A stretch of 64,000 nt of DNA from Acidobacteriota bacterium (GCA_013289585.1 JABCZR010000002.1:62001-126000); one strand, 5' to 3'. Positions 1 through 9,565 are shown, counted from the stretch's first letter. The notes: a model not told the origin generated them from the sequence alone. Numbers and translations are program-made.

Positions 1-1
1 C

Positions 2-493
2 ATCGTCAACGCCGCGAACAATGACCTGGTACTCGGCGCGGGAGTTGCCGGCGCCATCCGCCGCAAAGGCGGAGACACAATTCAGCGCGAATGCGATGCC
101 ATCGGCAGCATTCCGGTAGGCTATGCGGCCATCACCACCGGCGGAAAACTGAAAGCGCGCTTCGTGATTCACGCCGCCAGCATGCAGTTGGGCGGGAAAA
201 CCAGTGCGGACACGCTGCGGCGTTCCACGGCTCACGCTCTAAGAATTGCCGACGAGCGCGGCCTGAAATCCATTGCGTTTCCTGCGGTAGGCGCCGGCAT
301 CGCCGGATTTCCATTGAAAGAGTGCGCAGAGATTATGCTGCGAGAAGCCGCACGCCACCTGAAAGGTGAAACCTCGCTCGAAACGATCTATTTCGTGCTG
401 TTCGACGAAGTCGCGGAAGGAATATTCACGCGGATGTGGAAGCAGATTCAGGTCGAACCCACGTCCGACGCCGCGGGAGCCAAAGGCGCGTGA
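2..493 (+). CDS. macro-domain protein (5' truncated)
   Basis: The gene is open from the first bases of the window, so its N-terminus lies outside; 163 codons are visible. The visible start reads IVNAANNDLVLGAGVAGAIR, the ADP-ribose-binding loop of macro domains (the NAAN segment plus the glycine-rich GAGVAGAI loop). A second glycine loop, PAVGAGIAGFPL, is seen near residue 100. Macro domains bind or hydrolyse ADP-ribose derivatives such as O-acetyl-ADP-ribose and mono-ADP-ribosyl groups. The asparagine of NAAN is kept, which fits a hydrolytic member, but substrate cannot be told from sequence. Its TGA stop overlaps the GTG start of the next gene by 4 bases, so the two are probably translationally coupled. 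Confidence 0.85.
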   Translation: MVNAANNDLVLGAGVAGAIRRKGGDTIQRECDAIGSIPVGYAAITTGGKLKARFVIHAASMQLGGKTSADTLRRSTAHALRIADERGLKSIAFPAVGAGIAGFPLKECAEIMLREAARHLKGETSLETIYFVLFDEVAEGIFTRMWKQIQVEPTSDAAGAKGA

Positions 494-1608
494 CGCCGCT
501 CGCCGAATTACTTGCCGACCGTATCCGCCGCTATGGCCCCATCACATTCGCCGACTTCATGCGCGAATGCTTGTATCACCCGGTTCACGGCTATTACAGC
601 ATGACGGAATCCACGCGTTTCGCCGATTACTACACAAGCGTGGATGTTCATCCCATCTTTGGACGGCTGCTCGCGCGGCAGTTCAGTGAAATGTGGGAAT
701 GCCTCGACCGTCCCCCGGAATTCACTCTTGTCGAAGCAGGTGCAGGCGTAGGGCGACTTGCGGCACATATTCTCGATTTCAGTGAATCGAAATTTCCTCC
801 ATTTTATGGTGCGCTGCGATACGTTGCGGTGGAGCGCTCGGCGGCGCGGCGCGAACAGGCATCAGTCCGCGCAAAGCGCCACGCCGATGCGGGCCACTTC
901 GAAGCCTCCATTGAAATTCCGCCGCGCATCCCGATGGGCTGCCTTTTCTCCAACGAACTGGCTGATGCGCTGGCTGTCCACCGCGTGGTAATGAAGGATG
1001 GCGCGCTGAGAGAAATCTTCGTCGGTATAAGCGATGGCAGATTTGTGGATAACGTCGCTGGACTTTCAACTTGCGCCATCACCGAATATTTCGCGGCGCA
1101 GGGGGTCTCTCTTCAAGAAGGCCAGCAAGCCGAGGCAGGACTCGAGGCCTGCGACTGGATTACGGAAGTCGGCCGCCGCATCGAACGCGGCTACGTTCTG
1201 ACCATCGACTACGGCCACCGTGCCGCGGAGCTGTTCGACGATCATCATATGCGCGGTACTTTGCTGGCCTATCGCGACCATCGCGCGACGGAAAATTATT
1301 ACGATTCACCCGGTGAGCAGGACCTGACCGCGCATGTCAATTTCAGTGCCCTCGAAACATGGGGAAAACGTGCGGGCCTGGAGACCGCAGGTCTCGTTTC
1401 GCAAACCGCTTTCCTGCTCGCGCTCGGCCGTGGCAATGAATTCGCTGATCTCTACGGTGAGGGTCAGACAGAAGTGGAACGCGCCCGCGCCCGGTTGCAG
1501 CTCAAGACGTTAATTTATCCCGAAGGAATGGGCGAGCGATTCCAGGTTTTGATTCAGCAAAAGGGTACAGCCACTTCGCAGCTCACGGGTCTGGCGGGAA
1601 TCTCGTAG
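490..1608 (+). CDS. SAM-dependent methyltransferase, MidA/NDUFAF7 family (COG1565)
   Basis: The 372-residue protein matches the DUF185/MidA family, relatives of the mitochondrial complex I assembly arginine methyltransferase. Visible features are the N-terminal YHPVHGYYS and DYYTS segments, the SAM-binding stretch VEAGAGVGRLAAHIL, the FSNELADALAVHRV motif (family consensus SNE-x-x-DA-x-PV), and VLTIDYGH near the C-terminal third. The reading frame could open at 436, but GTG at 490 is preferred: it gives the family-like start VTPLAELLADRI and a GTGA overlap with the macro-domain gene. Bacterial substrates of this family are poorly known, so the target protein is left open. Length is normal for the family. 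Confidence 0.85.
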   Translation: MTPLAELLADRIRRYGPITFADFMRECLYHPVHGYYSMTESTRFADYYTSVDVHPIFGRLLARQFSEMWECLDRPPEFTLVEAGAGVGRLAAHILDFSESKFPPFYGALRYVAVERSAARREQASVRAKRHADAGHFEASIEIPPRIPMGCLFSNELADALAVHRVVMKDGALREIFVGISDGRFVDNVAGLSTCAITEYFAAQGVSLQEGQQAEAGLEACDWITEVGRRIERGYVLTIDYGHRAAELFDDHHMRGTLLAYRDHRATENYYDSPGEQDLTAHVNFSALETWGKRAGLETAGLVSQTAFLLALGRGNEFADLYGEGQTEVERARARLQLKTLIYPEGMGERFQVLIQQKGTATSQLTGLAGIS

Positions 1609-1637
1609 CCCGCTGTTCCACGGCAGCTGCCGCTCGC

Positions 1638-3794
1638 TTACCTGCCAACGTAAGGATTCGGCTTTTTCAGCACCGGCCGTTCGCCGGAAGCCGGCACCGG
1701 CACAGTCGATGCTGGTTTGGGCTTCGGCTCTGTCGCCGCGGGCGTTGCAATCAGGACCCCGCCTTCCGTATACGGTTTTTTCAGATAAGCTTCCGCGATC
1801 TGTTGCGCGTTGCCGGTATCATCGTTCGTTTGCTTGGCCTTGCTATATTCGTTGACGGCGCGTTCACGCTGCCCCAGCAGATCAAAAATCATTCCGAGAT
1901 AGATGCGGCTCCAGACTTCCGTCCATTTCTCCGACGGTTCAGGCACGGTCTGCAGGGCTTCGCGGAACGCGTTCGCCCCCGCTTGATAATTCTTCTGATA
2001 AAAGAACGCTTCGCCCATCCGGAAATTAGCCAGCGGTCGGTTTGGCTGAATGGCGAGCGCTCGCTGGTATTGCGCGATGGCGTCGTAGAAGCGGCCCTGT
2101 TCGGCGAGCTCCTCGCCGCGCGCTACGGCGGCGCGCGCGCGCAATGAAACGCTGCCCTTGAGAATCAAATTGTTGGGATCAACTTTTATCCCGCCCGGCT
2201 TTGGCCGTCCAAACGTTTCCACCGTGAAGCCCGACTCCGTCCCGATCACATCAATGGTCTTAAGTTCCGGGTTTCCTTCCGTATCGATGCGCAGCTCCAC
2301 CGGCATGTGGAACGTGTCCAGCGGCTGTTTGATTTTCCCGACGACGCGGAATCCCTTCGGCGTCCGGTACACTACGTACTCGAGCGTGAATTCCGGCACG
2401 CCCGTGGAGTTCAGCCACTGCGCAAAGAAACTTCTAAGATTGGCAGGCTCCTGCGGGGGCTTTACCGAGGCATTCTCCCGGCGCTCGGCAATGCGTTCAA
2501 AGTCCTCGATGCGCGCGCTTTTCTCCGCGTATTGAAAGTAGAAGTCACGCAGCGTCATTTTGAACGCTGCGTCTCCCATCATCGCGCGCAACATGTGAAA
2601 GATCATCGCGCCTTTGTTCAGCACCACCGAACGGTAATCCGGAGAAAAAGGAGCCAGCCGCGCGGCCTGCGCCACGGGCGCAGCCTCTTCATACATCAGC
2701 GCGCCCACCGCAAATTCATCCACGGTCTTCAGCCCGGCTTCTCTGCCGGCATTCTGTTCGGCGTATAGAATTTCGGAATATTGCGCCAATCCATCGGTGA
2801 TCCACACGTCGCCCGGCGTCGCAGGGAGAACCTGCACACCCCACCATTGCGCGGCCACCAGCTTGGCGATCGTTCGGTCGCTCGCTTTGGGATCCCAACC
2901 GCGCTGGCTGAGCAGCAGGAGCCCGGGAGCCGCAAAATCACGAAGCGTTCCATCCGGCAACTGAACGATGGTCATGGACGGATCGGGCAGAGGCCCAAAC
3001 ATATCCGAGAAAATAATGACCGACCGCGCCACGTCCGTTGCAAAATCTTCCGCATTCGCCGATGCCGCGCGTGGAGCATAGACTGCAACGCTGATTCCTT
3101 CCGCCTGCTTTGGATTGAGCTGCAGATTGCCTGCCACATACGTTCCGTTAGGGGCCGGATTCTTGCATTCGAATGTGTAGAGAAGCCGTCCTCCTTCGAC
3201 AGCGTTCCTTCCCGCCATCGGCGTCGGTGCGCCGGCCTTGCCGGTGCCGGCCACTGCAAACGAGTCCGGAACATTCAGCCGGAATGTTGCGGTGAAGCGG
3301 TTCGCCGGATAGTTTGTCAGCGGGAACCAGCGCGCGGGCAGCAGCAAATACGCACCGTCCTTGTTAATGGAAGCCACGCGGCTACCTGGCACCGGGCTGT
3401 TTTCTTCATTGAACAGCAGGCCTGCGTAGGTGTACGTCAGGGTCAGCTTGCCGTCCGTCGCCACCGGCGTGGGGAGCTGCACGATGACAATCAGGGGATT
3501 TTGATTGTCGCGTTCGAATGTCAGCGGCTTGCCATCCGCACCTTTCACCTCCTTAACGATGAGATTCGGATGCAGTTCCACGCGCACGCTGCTGGAGGCT
3601 TCCACGGCCTTGAAATCAATCTTGGCAGTGGCAGAAAGCGATTGCCCGATGGCGTCCAGCGTGGCTGAAACGTCGTAATGCTGGGCGAGAAACGTTACCG
3701 GACGGGGCGCTTGCGCGCGGAGCGGCGCGACGCAGACAATCAGCAGCATCACAAACAGGCAAGATAAAGCGGAAATTCCTCGACGAAGGGCCAT
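1638..3794 (-). CDS. M1-peptidase-like exported protein with C-terminal TPR, zinc motif lost
   Basis: The protein has 718 residues from ATG at 3794, which is preceded by a GAAAGGGG ribosome-binding site; an upstream ATG at 3830 is less likely. A signal peptide covers residues 1-28. Residues 30-490 follow the M1 aminopeptidase layout: beta-rich N-domain, then a catalytic-like helix region. Where M1 enzymes have HELAHQWWG, this protein reads KLVAAQWWG (residues 311-319), so both zinc histidines and the catalytic glutamate are gone; the third ligand position is Asp (WITDGLA). The C-terminus (about 580-690) holds TPR-like helices. It is therefore probably a secreted binding or scaffold protein rather than a peptidase. 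The fold call is solid; the role is unknown. Confidence 0.8.
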   Translation of the reverse strand: MALRRGISALSCLFVMLLIVCVAPLRAQAPRPVTFLAQHYDVSATLDAIGQSLSATAKIDFKAVEASSSVRVELHPNLIVKEVKGADGKPLTFERDNQNPLIVIVQLPTPVATDGKLTLTYTYAGLLFNEENSPVPGSRVASINKDGAYLLLPARWFPLTNYPANRFTATFRLNVPDSFAVAGTGKAGAPTPMAGRNAVEGGRLLYTFECKNPAPNGTYVAGNLQLNPKQAEGISVAVYAPRAASANAEDFATDVARSVIIFSDMFGPLPDPSMTIVQLPDGTLRDFAAPGLLLLSQRGWDPKASDRTIAKLVAAQWWGVQVLPATPGDVWITDGLAQYSEILYAEQNAGREAGLKTVDEFAVGALMYEEAAPVAQAARLAPFSPDYRSVVLNKGAMIFHMLRAMMGDAAFKMTLRDFYFQYAEKSARIEDFERIAERRENASVKPPQEPANLRSFFAQWLNSTGVPEFTLEYVVYRTPKGFRVVGKIKQPLDTFHMPVELRIDTEGNPELKTIDVIGTESGFTVETFGRPKPGGIKVDPNNLILKGSVSLRARAAVARGEELAEQGRFYDAIAQYQRALAIQPNRPLANFRMGEAFFYQKNYQAGANAFREALQTVPEPSEKWTEVWSRIYLGMIFDLLGQRERAVNEYSKAKQTNDDTGNAQQIAEAYLKKPYTEGGVLIATPAATEPKPKPASTVPVPASGERPVLKKPNPYVGR

Positions 3795-3855
3795 CGGACC
3801 CCTTTCAATTGGGTTCAACCGCGCAGCCATGTACCTCTATAGGATACCAAACCCA

Positions 3856-5022
3856 TCACTTCGCGTTGCTTTCGCCAGCGCGCAAAAGCGCGGCAATGGC
3901 GTCTGCCGCCCGATCCACGGCTCCCGGCGGACCTAGCAGCTTTTGCACCTCTGCCAGCCCCAGCTTCATGTCGTTCACGCGCTGTCTGCCCTCTTTTGAC
4001 GGAGACAAGAGCTTTGCGACTTCCTCAGCCAGGCGCTGCGGCGTGAAATCGTCCTGGATCAGTTCCGGCACCACCCCGCGGCCGGCGATCAGGTTCACCA
4101 TGCTGAAAAACTTCGTTCTTACCAGTGGTTTTGCCAGACGGGCGGTCAAGGGCGATAGCCGGTACACTACGATCATTGGTTTTCCGAGCAGCGCCGTTTC
4201 CACCGTCGCCGTGCCGCTGGAGACAATGGCCAGGTCCGCGGCAGCCAGCGCGTTGTAGGTATCTTCCTCAACGAATTTGGCTTCCAGCTGCGCGGGAAAC
4301 GTTGCTTTTAATTTTTCCAGGTTAAGTCCCGGTGCTACTGCCACCACAACTTCGAATCGGCCTGGCAAAGTGCGTCTCATCTCCGTGAGCGCTTTCACCA
4401 GCACCGGCACATGGTGCGCGATTTCTCCTCGCCGGCTTCCTGGAAGAAGCGTGAGGATCGGTTCCTCATTTTCCAGACCATATTTCTTGCAGAAAAATTC
4501 CCGCGTCAATGTGGGCTTCACGTTTCCGACAAGCGGGTGGCCGATAAATTTCACTGGCACGCCAGCGTCGGCGTAGAACTTTTCCTCGAAATGGAAAATG
4601 CACAGAGCTTGCGCAAAGCGCCGCCGCACCAGATTCACGCGCCACGGCCGCCAGGCCCAGAATTGCGGACAAATGTAGTAGACGTTTCGAATGCCTTTTG
4701 GACGCAATTTGCGCGCCAGCCGGAGATGGAAACCAGGGAAGTCCGTAAGAATCGCGAGCGGTGGCCGCCGGCGTTCCGCTTCATCCACCAGCCGCCTCAT
4801 GGCGCGCCGCAGCGATGGCAGCCGTCTCAGGACTTCCGTAATGCCCACCACGGAAACTTCGGAATAATCCGTGATGATCTCGACGCCTGCGGCGCGCATT
4901 TGTGGGCCGCCCATTCCGAAAATAGCCACGTCCATGCGCTGCTTTAGCGCTGTCGCGAGCTGCGCGGCGTACATGTCTCCCGAGGCTTCGCCGGCGGAGA
5001 GAAGGAGCTGTGTCGGTGGCAT
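3856..5022 (-). CDS. lpxB: lipid-A-disaccharide synthase
   Basis: This 388-residue GT19 glycosyltransferase joins UDP-2,3-diacylglucosamine and lipid X into the lipid A disaccharide at the inner membrane. Diagnostic stretches are SAGEASGD near the N-terminus, FGMGGPQMRAAG, LTDFPGFHLRLARKL, the CPQFWAWRPWRV segment (family PS-x-WAW), LPGSRRGEI and SSGTATVETAL close to the nucleotide-binding end. Length is typical. The gene lies last in a minus-strand operon, 18 bases after the stop of an ABC half-exporter; the usual lpxD-fabZ-lpxA neighbours are absent. Linkage to an exporter suggests coordinated lipid A synthesis and flipping. It also shows that the host has an LPS-type outer membrane. Confidence 0.95.
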   Translation of the reverse strand: MPPTQLLLSAGEASGDMYAAQLATALKQRMDVAIFGMGGPQMRAAGVEIITDYSEVSVVGITEVLRRLPSLRRAMRRLVDEAERRRPPLAILTDFPGFHLRLARKLRPKGIRNVYYICPQFWAWRPWRVNLVRRRFAQALCIFHFEEKFYADAGVPVKFIGHPLVGNVKPTLTREFFCKKYGLENEEPILTLLPGSRRGEIAHHVPVLVKALTEMRRTLPGRFEVVVAVAPGLNLEKLKATFPAQLEAKFVEEDTYNALAAADLAIVSSGTATVETALLGKPMIVVYRLSPLTARLAKPLVRTKFFSMVNLIAGRGVVPELIQDDFTPQRLAEEVAKLLSPSKEGRQRVNDMKLGLAEVQKLLGPPGAVDRAADAIAALLRAGESNAK

Positions 5023-5040
5023 GAAGAGTTTTCGCGGCGA

Positions 5041-6918
5041 TCAATCGCTGGCCGGCAGCGGCGACGGTTCCACGGAGCCGTTCGCTTCGAGCGGGAGGTG
5101 CAGCTCTTGCTCTTTGTACTGGAGCTGATAAAGGCGGTAATAGATTCCGCGCTCGGCGAGCAATTCCTGGTGCGCGCCCTGTTCGCGAAGACGGCCCTTG
5201 TGAAATACCAGGATACGGTCCGCGTGCTGAATCGTGCTCAGCCGGTGGGCGATGACCAGCGCCGTACGCCCGGAGAGCAAGCGTCCAAGCGCTTCGCGAA
5301 TGAGCAATTCCGTTTTTGTATCCACGCTCGAGGTAGCTTCATCCAGAATCAGGAACCGTGGATTGTGCGCCAGAGCGCGCGCAAAATTGATGAGCTGCCG
5401 CTGCCCGACCGAAAGCGTCGAACCTCGCTCGTTGACGCTTGCGCCGACTCCCTCCGGAAGAGAGCGCACGAAATCCCCAAGACCGATCTCATCTACGGCG
5501 CTTTCCACGGTCGCGCGCGTAATACCCGGCGTACCCAGGCAAATGTTAGACTCGATCGTTCCGGTAAAAAGAAACGGATCCTGCAGCACGATTCCAAATT
5601 GCCGGCGCAAATCCTGCAATTCAATCGTTCGAATATCTTTGCCGTCCAGCAGGATTTGCCCGCGCTGAATGTCGTAAAAGCGCAAGAGCAGGGAAATGAG
5701 CGTGGTTTTCCCCGCGCCCGTGTGCCCGACGATGGCGATGGTTTGCCCCGGCTCTACGCGGAACGAGACGTCACGCAGAACCCAGTCTTCTTCGGCAGGC
5801 TCCGCGACGTTGCGATAACTGAACCACACGTTGCGGAATTCAATTTCGCCGCGCGGATGATCCAGCGGAATGGCGTTGGGATCGGATTCCACCAGCACCG
5901 GCTCATCCAGCAGTTTGAAGATGCGCTCGGAAGCCGCCATGGCGGATTGCAAAATGTTGAATTTTTCGCTGAGGTCCTGAATCGGCCGGAAAAAGCGCTG
6001 CGCAAACATCGTAAAGGCGGTGAGAACACCCAGGCTAAGGGTGCCGTGTAGAATTCGATTTCCGCCGGACCAATAAATCAACGCAATAGTGGCGAAGCTG
6101 AGAAATTCGACTGCTGGATAGAAAAGCGCATAGGCAAGAATCGCATCGCGCCAGGCGAGCATATTGTCGCGATTGCGCTTTTCGAATTCTTCCATGGCTT
6201 TCCGTTCGCGGTTGAAGAGCTGCACGATGCTCATGCCGGAAATGTATTCCTGGAGGAAGGCGTTGATGCGCGCAATCGCTGTGCGGATGCGGCGATTTGC
6301 ATCGCGCACGAATTTGCGGAAAATCATGGTGACGATCAAAATCCCCGGCAAAACAGCAAGCGTGTCCAGCGCCAGGCGGCGGTCGATTCTGAAGAGCAGG
6401 CCGGCCATAACCACAAGGAGAAAGAAATCGTTGATCATGGTGACGACGCCGGCCGCGAAGAGATCGTTCAGCGCATCGACATCCGTGGTCACGCGCGTGA
6501 CCAGCCGCCCGACCGGATTGCGGTCGAAGTAGCTCATCGGCAGACGCTGCATGTGGCTGAAAATTTCGCCGCGCATGTCGTACATCGTCTGCTGGCCGAC
6601 GCGCTGCATAATTCGAATCTGGATGTATTGCGCAAGGAAATCGAACACCAGCACGCCCAGAAGAATCAGGCTAAGCCAGCCGATACCTGTCCATGCCGAT
6701 GTTTCCGGGATCAGGTGCTTCAGCGCGGGAACAAAGTAACTATCGATGGCCTTCAGAAAGATCAGGGGAGGCGCCAGCTCCAGCGGCGTGACGACGGCCA
6801 CCATGACGAGTGCAAGCGCCACGCGCCATTTGTACGGCTTCATGTACTGCAGCAGCCGCCGCATCAAGCGCGAATCGTACGCTTTGCCGAGGGCCTCTTC
6901 TTCGTGCAGATTGCTCAT
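5041..6918 (-). CDS. ABC exporter half-transporter (permease + ATPase), subunit B
   Basis: The 625-residue protein has a six-helix type-1 exporter membrane domain (about residues 30-330) and a C-terminal nucleotide-binding domain. The NBD has Walker A GHTGAGKTTL, Walker B ending RFLILDEATSSVD with the catalytic Glu present, an H-loop IAHRLST, and a slightly altered signature LSVGQ (usual LSGGQ). Its ATG overlaps the stop of the preceding half-transporter by 4 bases (ATGA), so the two are coupled and very likely form a heterodimer. In that dimer this subunit would provide the intact Glu site, while its altered signature faces the partner's degenerate site. Substrate is unknown; lpxB next door makes lipid or LPS precursors plausible. 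Confidence 0.92.
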   Translation of the reverse strand: MSNLHEEEALGKAYDSRLMRRLLQYMKPYKWRVALALVMVAVVTPLELAPPLIFLKAIDSYFVPALKHLIPETSAWTGIGWLSLILLGVLVFDFLAQYIQIRIMQRVGQQTMYDMRGEIFSHMQRLPMSYFDRNPVGRLVTRVTTDVDALNDLFAAGVVTMINDFFLLVVMAGLLFRIDRRLALDTLAVLPGILIVTMIFRKFVRDANRRIRTAIARINAFLQEYISGMSIVQLFNRERKAMEEFEKRNRDNMLAWRDAILAYALFYPAVEFLSFATIALIYWSGGNRILHGTLSLGVLTAFTMFAQRFFRPIQDLSEKFNILQSAMAASERIFKLLDEPVLVESDPNAIPLDHPRGEIEFRNVWFSYRNVAEPAEEDWVLRDVSFRVEPGQTIAIVGHTGAGKTTLISLLLRFYDIQRGQILLDGKDIRTIELQDLRRQFGIVLQDPFLFTGTIESNICLGTPGITRATVESAVDEIGLGDFVRSLPEGVGASVNERGSTLSVGQRQLINFARALAHNPRFLILDEATSSVDTKTELLIREALGRLLSGRTALVIAHRLSTIQHADRILVFHKGRLREQGAHQELLAERGIYYRLYQLQYKEQELHLPLEANGSVEPSPLPASD

Positions 6919-8870
6919 GCGCGTTCGAGCTCTTCTTCCAACAACTGTTTTTGGTACAAATCCGCGTAATAGCCGCCGCGCGCGAGAAGCTCGTCATGCG
7001 TTCCGCGCTCAGCGATGGCACCGGCGACTAATACAACGATCTGGTCGGCGTCACGTACCGTCGAAGTCCGGTGCGAGATCAGAACCGTCGTGCGGCCTCC
7101 CATGATTCCGCGCAGTCCATTGAGGATGCGCTCCTCGGTTTGCGTGTCCACGGCAGAAAGCGAATCGTCCAGGATGAGGATGCGTGGGTCACGGACGACG
7201 GCGCGTGCGATCGCTGCCCGTTGCTTTTGTCCGCCGGAGAGCGTGATGCCGCGCTCTCCGACCATGGTCTCGTAGCCTTTTCCAAAGCCCACGACGTCAT
7301 CATCCAGGCTGGCAATTTCGGCGGCTTGGAGGACGCGCGCCTCTTCATATTCCGGCAAGCCGAACGCGATATTGCCGCCCACGGTCTCACCAAACAAGTA
7401 AGTGTCCTGCGGTACGTAGCCAATGGACTGCCGCAATGTCTTGAGCGGCCACTCGCGGATCGCGCGCCCGTCAATTAACACGGAGTCATCCGGCGCTTCC
7501 CAAAGGCGAGCAATCAGCGCGGCCAGCGTCGTCTTGCCGCTGCCCGTGGGGCCGACGATGGCGAGCGTAGAGCCTGCTGGAATTCTTAAATTGATGTCAT
7601 GGAGGACCGTATGAGGCCCGCTGCCATTCGATTTTGCCGCACCGTTCGAACCAGCTCCCGAGAGCGTCGTTGGATATTTGAACGTAAGATGTTTGAATTC
7701 GATTTCACCGCGAGGTACGGTGCCTTCCGAAACTTTCGCGTTGCGGTCATCAATATTCGGTTGGGCGCTGAGGATGTAATTCAGCCGACCCATGGAAGCT
7801 GCGCCGCGCTGAAAGATATTGGTGACCCATCCGAGAGCAATCATGGGCCAGACGAGCTGGGTGAGATAGCCGTTGAACGCAATGAGTGCGCCCAGCGAAA
7901 TCCGACCGCGGAGGAGCTGGTGACCACCCTGCCACAACACAATAAGGAAACATGTGCCCACGAGCGACGTGAGCGAAGGCATGAACATGCTCCAGGTGCG
8001 AATTAGGCGAATGTTTCGTGAGACATATTCACGGTTGGGCGCGTCGAACCCGCGGATTTCCGCTTCTTCCTGAGCGTAAGCCCGGACCACGCGCACGCCG
8101 GCAAGATTCTCCTGCACACGCGCCGTGAGTGTGGCGAGCGCAGCCTGGATTTTCTCGTAAAGATCATGAATCGTCTTGCCAAAGAACCACACAGCGAAGG
8201 CTACCACCGGCGCAGGAATCAGAACCCATAGCGTGAGAGAACGCGAGAGCGCGACCATGACGACGATTGCGAAGATCATAGTGACAATCGTCGTCGCGCT
8301 GTACATAATGCCGGGCCCGAGCACCATGCGCACCGCGTTCAGGTCATTCGTGGCGCGCGACATCAGTTCGCCCGTGCGATTGCGCACATAGAATTCCGGC
8401 TCGAGGATCAGCAGCCGCTTCAGCAGATCGTTTCGAATGTCGAATTCGATATCCCGCGATACCCCGATGAGTGTCCACCGCGCCGAAAAAGAAAGAACAC
8501 CCTTAATGGCCACGCAAAGTATGACGATCAGGCAGTAGATACCCAACGTGCGCCGGCTGCTCGGTGCGTAATACGGAACCGAGCGGCTGAGCGTCGACGG
8601 GTTCAGGCCGAAAGTAACCGGCGGAGCACCAGTCGCCGTGGCATGCTCAAAAGGCACTGGATTCCCTGCAAGCGTGTCCGTCATAACGCCGGTTGCCAGC
8701 GGCAGCACATTTCCGACGATTCCCATCAGCACCACCGTCAGCAGCCCGAAAACAATCCCGCCTGGGTAGCGCCGCAAGTAAGGCATCAGGCCGCTCAAGT
8801 CCTTTTTCGGGACCGATGGCGACGCACTCGTGGACGACTTCTTGTCAGTGGCTGAAGGGGCCGAGCTCAT
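6915..8870 (-). CDS. ABC exporter half-transporter (permease + ATPase), subunit A with degenerate site
   Basis: A 651-residue type-1 exporter half. The membrane domain begins around residue 30 and carries a longer first extracytoplasmic loop than usual (about residues 60-105). The NBD has Walker A GPTGSGKTTL, a canonical LSGGQKQR signature and Walker B ILILDDSLSAVD, in which the catalytic Glu is replaced by Asp. A Gly/Ser/Asn-rich insertion lies just before Walker A, around the A-loop. The Asp plus the partner's LSVGQ give one degenerate ATP site, as known for heterodimeric exporters such as TM287/288 and BmrCD. The gene overlaps the lipoprotein gene before it and the second half-transporter after it by 4 bases each. 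Confidence 0.92.
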   Translation of the reverse strand: MSSAPSATDKKSSTSASPSVPKKDLSGLMPYLRRYPGGIVFGLLTVVLMGIVGNVLPLATGVMTDTLAGNPVPFEHATATGAPPVTFGLNPSTLSRSVPYYAPSSRRTLGIYCLIVILCVAIKGVLSFSARWTLIGVSRDIEFDIRNDLLKRLLILEPEFYVRNRTGELMSRATNDLNAVRMVLGPGIMYSATTIVTMIFAIVVMVALSRSLTLWVLIPAPVVAFAVWFFGKTIHDLYEKIQAALATLTARVQENLAGVRVVRAYAQEEAEIRGFDAPNREYVSRNIRLIRTWSMFMPSLTSLVGTCFLIVLWQGGHQLLRGRISLGALIAFNGYLTQLVWPMIALGWVTNIFQRGAASMGRLNYILSAQPNIDDRNAKVSEGTVPRGEIEFKHLTFKYPTTLSGAGSNGAAKSNGSGPHTVLHDINLRIPAGSTLAIVGPTGSGKTTLAALIARLWEAPDDSVLIDGRAIREWPLKTLRQSIGYVPQDTYLFGETVGGNIAFGLPEYEEARVLQAAEIASLDDDVVGFGKGYETMVGERGITLSGGQKQRAAIARAVVRDPRILILDDSLSAVDTQTEERILNGLRGIMGGRTTVLISHRTSTVRDADQIVVLVAGAIAERGTHDELLARGGYYADLYQKQLLEEELERA

Positions 8871-9565
8871 CGCAGTGTCGACCTCACATCCTGCAGCGAG
8901 GGTGATTCCAGCAGAAAGTGTTCGTATGTACGGTCCAACGACTGGTAGCGCTTTGTCGCCGGGTTCCAGCGCACGCCGATCGGCAGCACGTGCGAATCAA
9001 CCGCGCCTTTCAGCGGCGTGAAATAAAGTTGCAAGCCTTTGTCGGTATTTTGCTCGTATTGCAAGCGCCATCCGGTTACCGGCACGAGCGGCGTCAATCC
9101 CAGATAGCCCTTCTCATTTTTCAGATGTTCGTCGCAACGCAGTAGCTCTGCCCACTTCCCGTCGTTCTCCTGCGCCACAACCACGCGCGTCACGATGGTT
9201 CCCGGCAAATTATTAGTCGGCGTTTTTGGCACGACGTTCGCCGCAAGAAATTCCTGCTTCCCGTTTTTGGCCAGATCTCCAAAGGCCAATACCTGCGAAT
9301 CGCTTCCCAACATGGCCTTGGCTGCCGCCTGCATGTCTTCTGGAACAGCAGGCTCAGCAGGCTTGGCTTCCGCCGCTGGCGATGGCGCTGGCGCATCTGC
9401 GCCACACCCGCCAAGAAAAACAGCCAGGGACAAAACTCCCAGTGAGAATTTCAGGGGGATACTCCACCTGCGGGCCTCGCTTGCGCGCCAGCCTTCTTTA
9501 AGAAAGGACGGGGCGCTTCCCGCCTCGTTAGCACGCATACATTCGCTTTGTGAGTTTTTCTCCAT
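8867..9565 (-). CDS. hypothetical lipoprotein, first gene of the ABC-lpxB operon
   Basis: This 232-residue protein has a hydrophobic stretch ending in the lipobox LGGC (Cys at about residue 54), followed by an Ala/Pro-rich linker and a folded domain of about 150 residues rich in aromatic and Trp-containing strands. The N-terminal region before the hydrophobic stretch is unusually long from the ATG at 9565, so the true start may be a later codon such as the ATG at residue 10. The family is not recognised. Its stop overlaps the start of the ABC half-transporter by 4 bases, so it is co-translated with the exporter and may be a periplasmic-side partner. That role is inference from position only. 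Confidence 0.7.
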   Translation of the reverse strand: MEKNSQSECMRANEAGSAPSFLKEGWRASEARRWSIPLKFSLGVLSLAVFLGGCGADAPAPSPAAEAKPAEPAVPEDMQAAAKAMLGSDSQVLAFGDLAKNGKQEFLAANVVPKTPTNNLPGTIVTRVVVAQENDGKWAELLRCDEHLKNEKGYLGLTPLVPVTGWRLQYEQNTDKGLQLYFTPLKGAVDSHVLPIGVRWNPATKRYQSLDRTYEHFLLESPSLQDVRSTLR

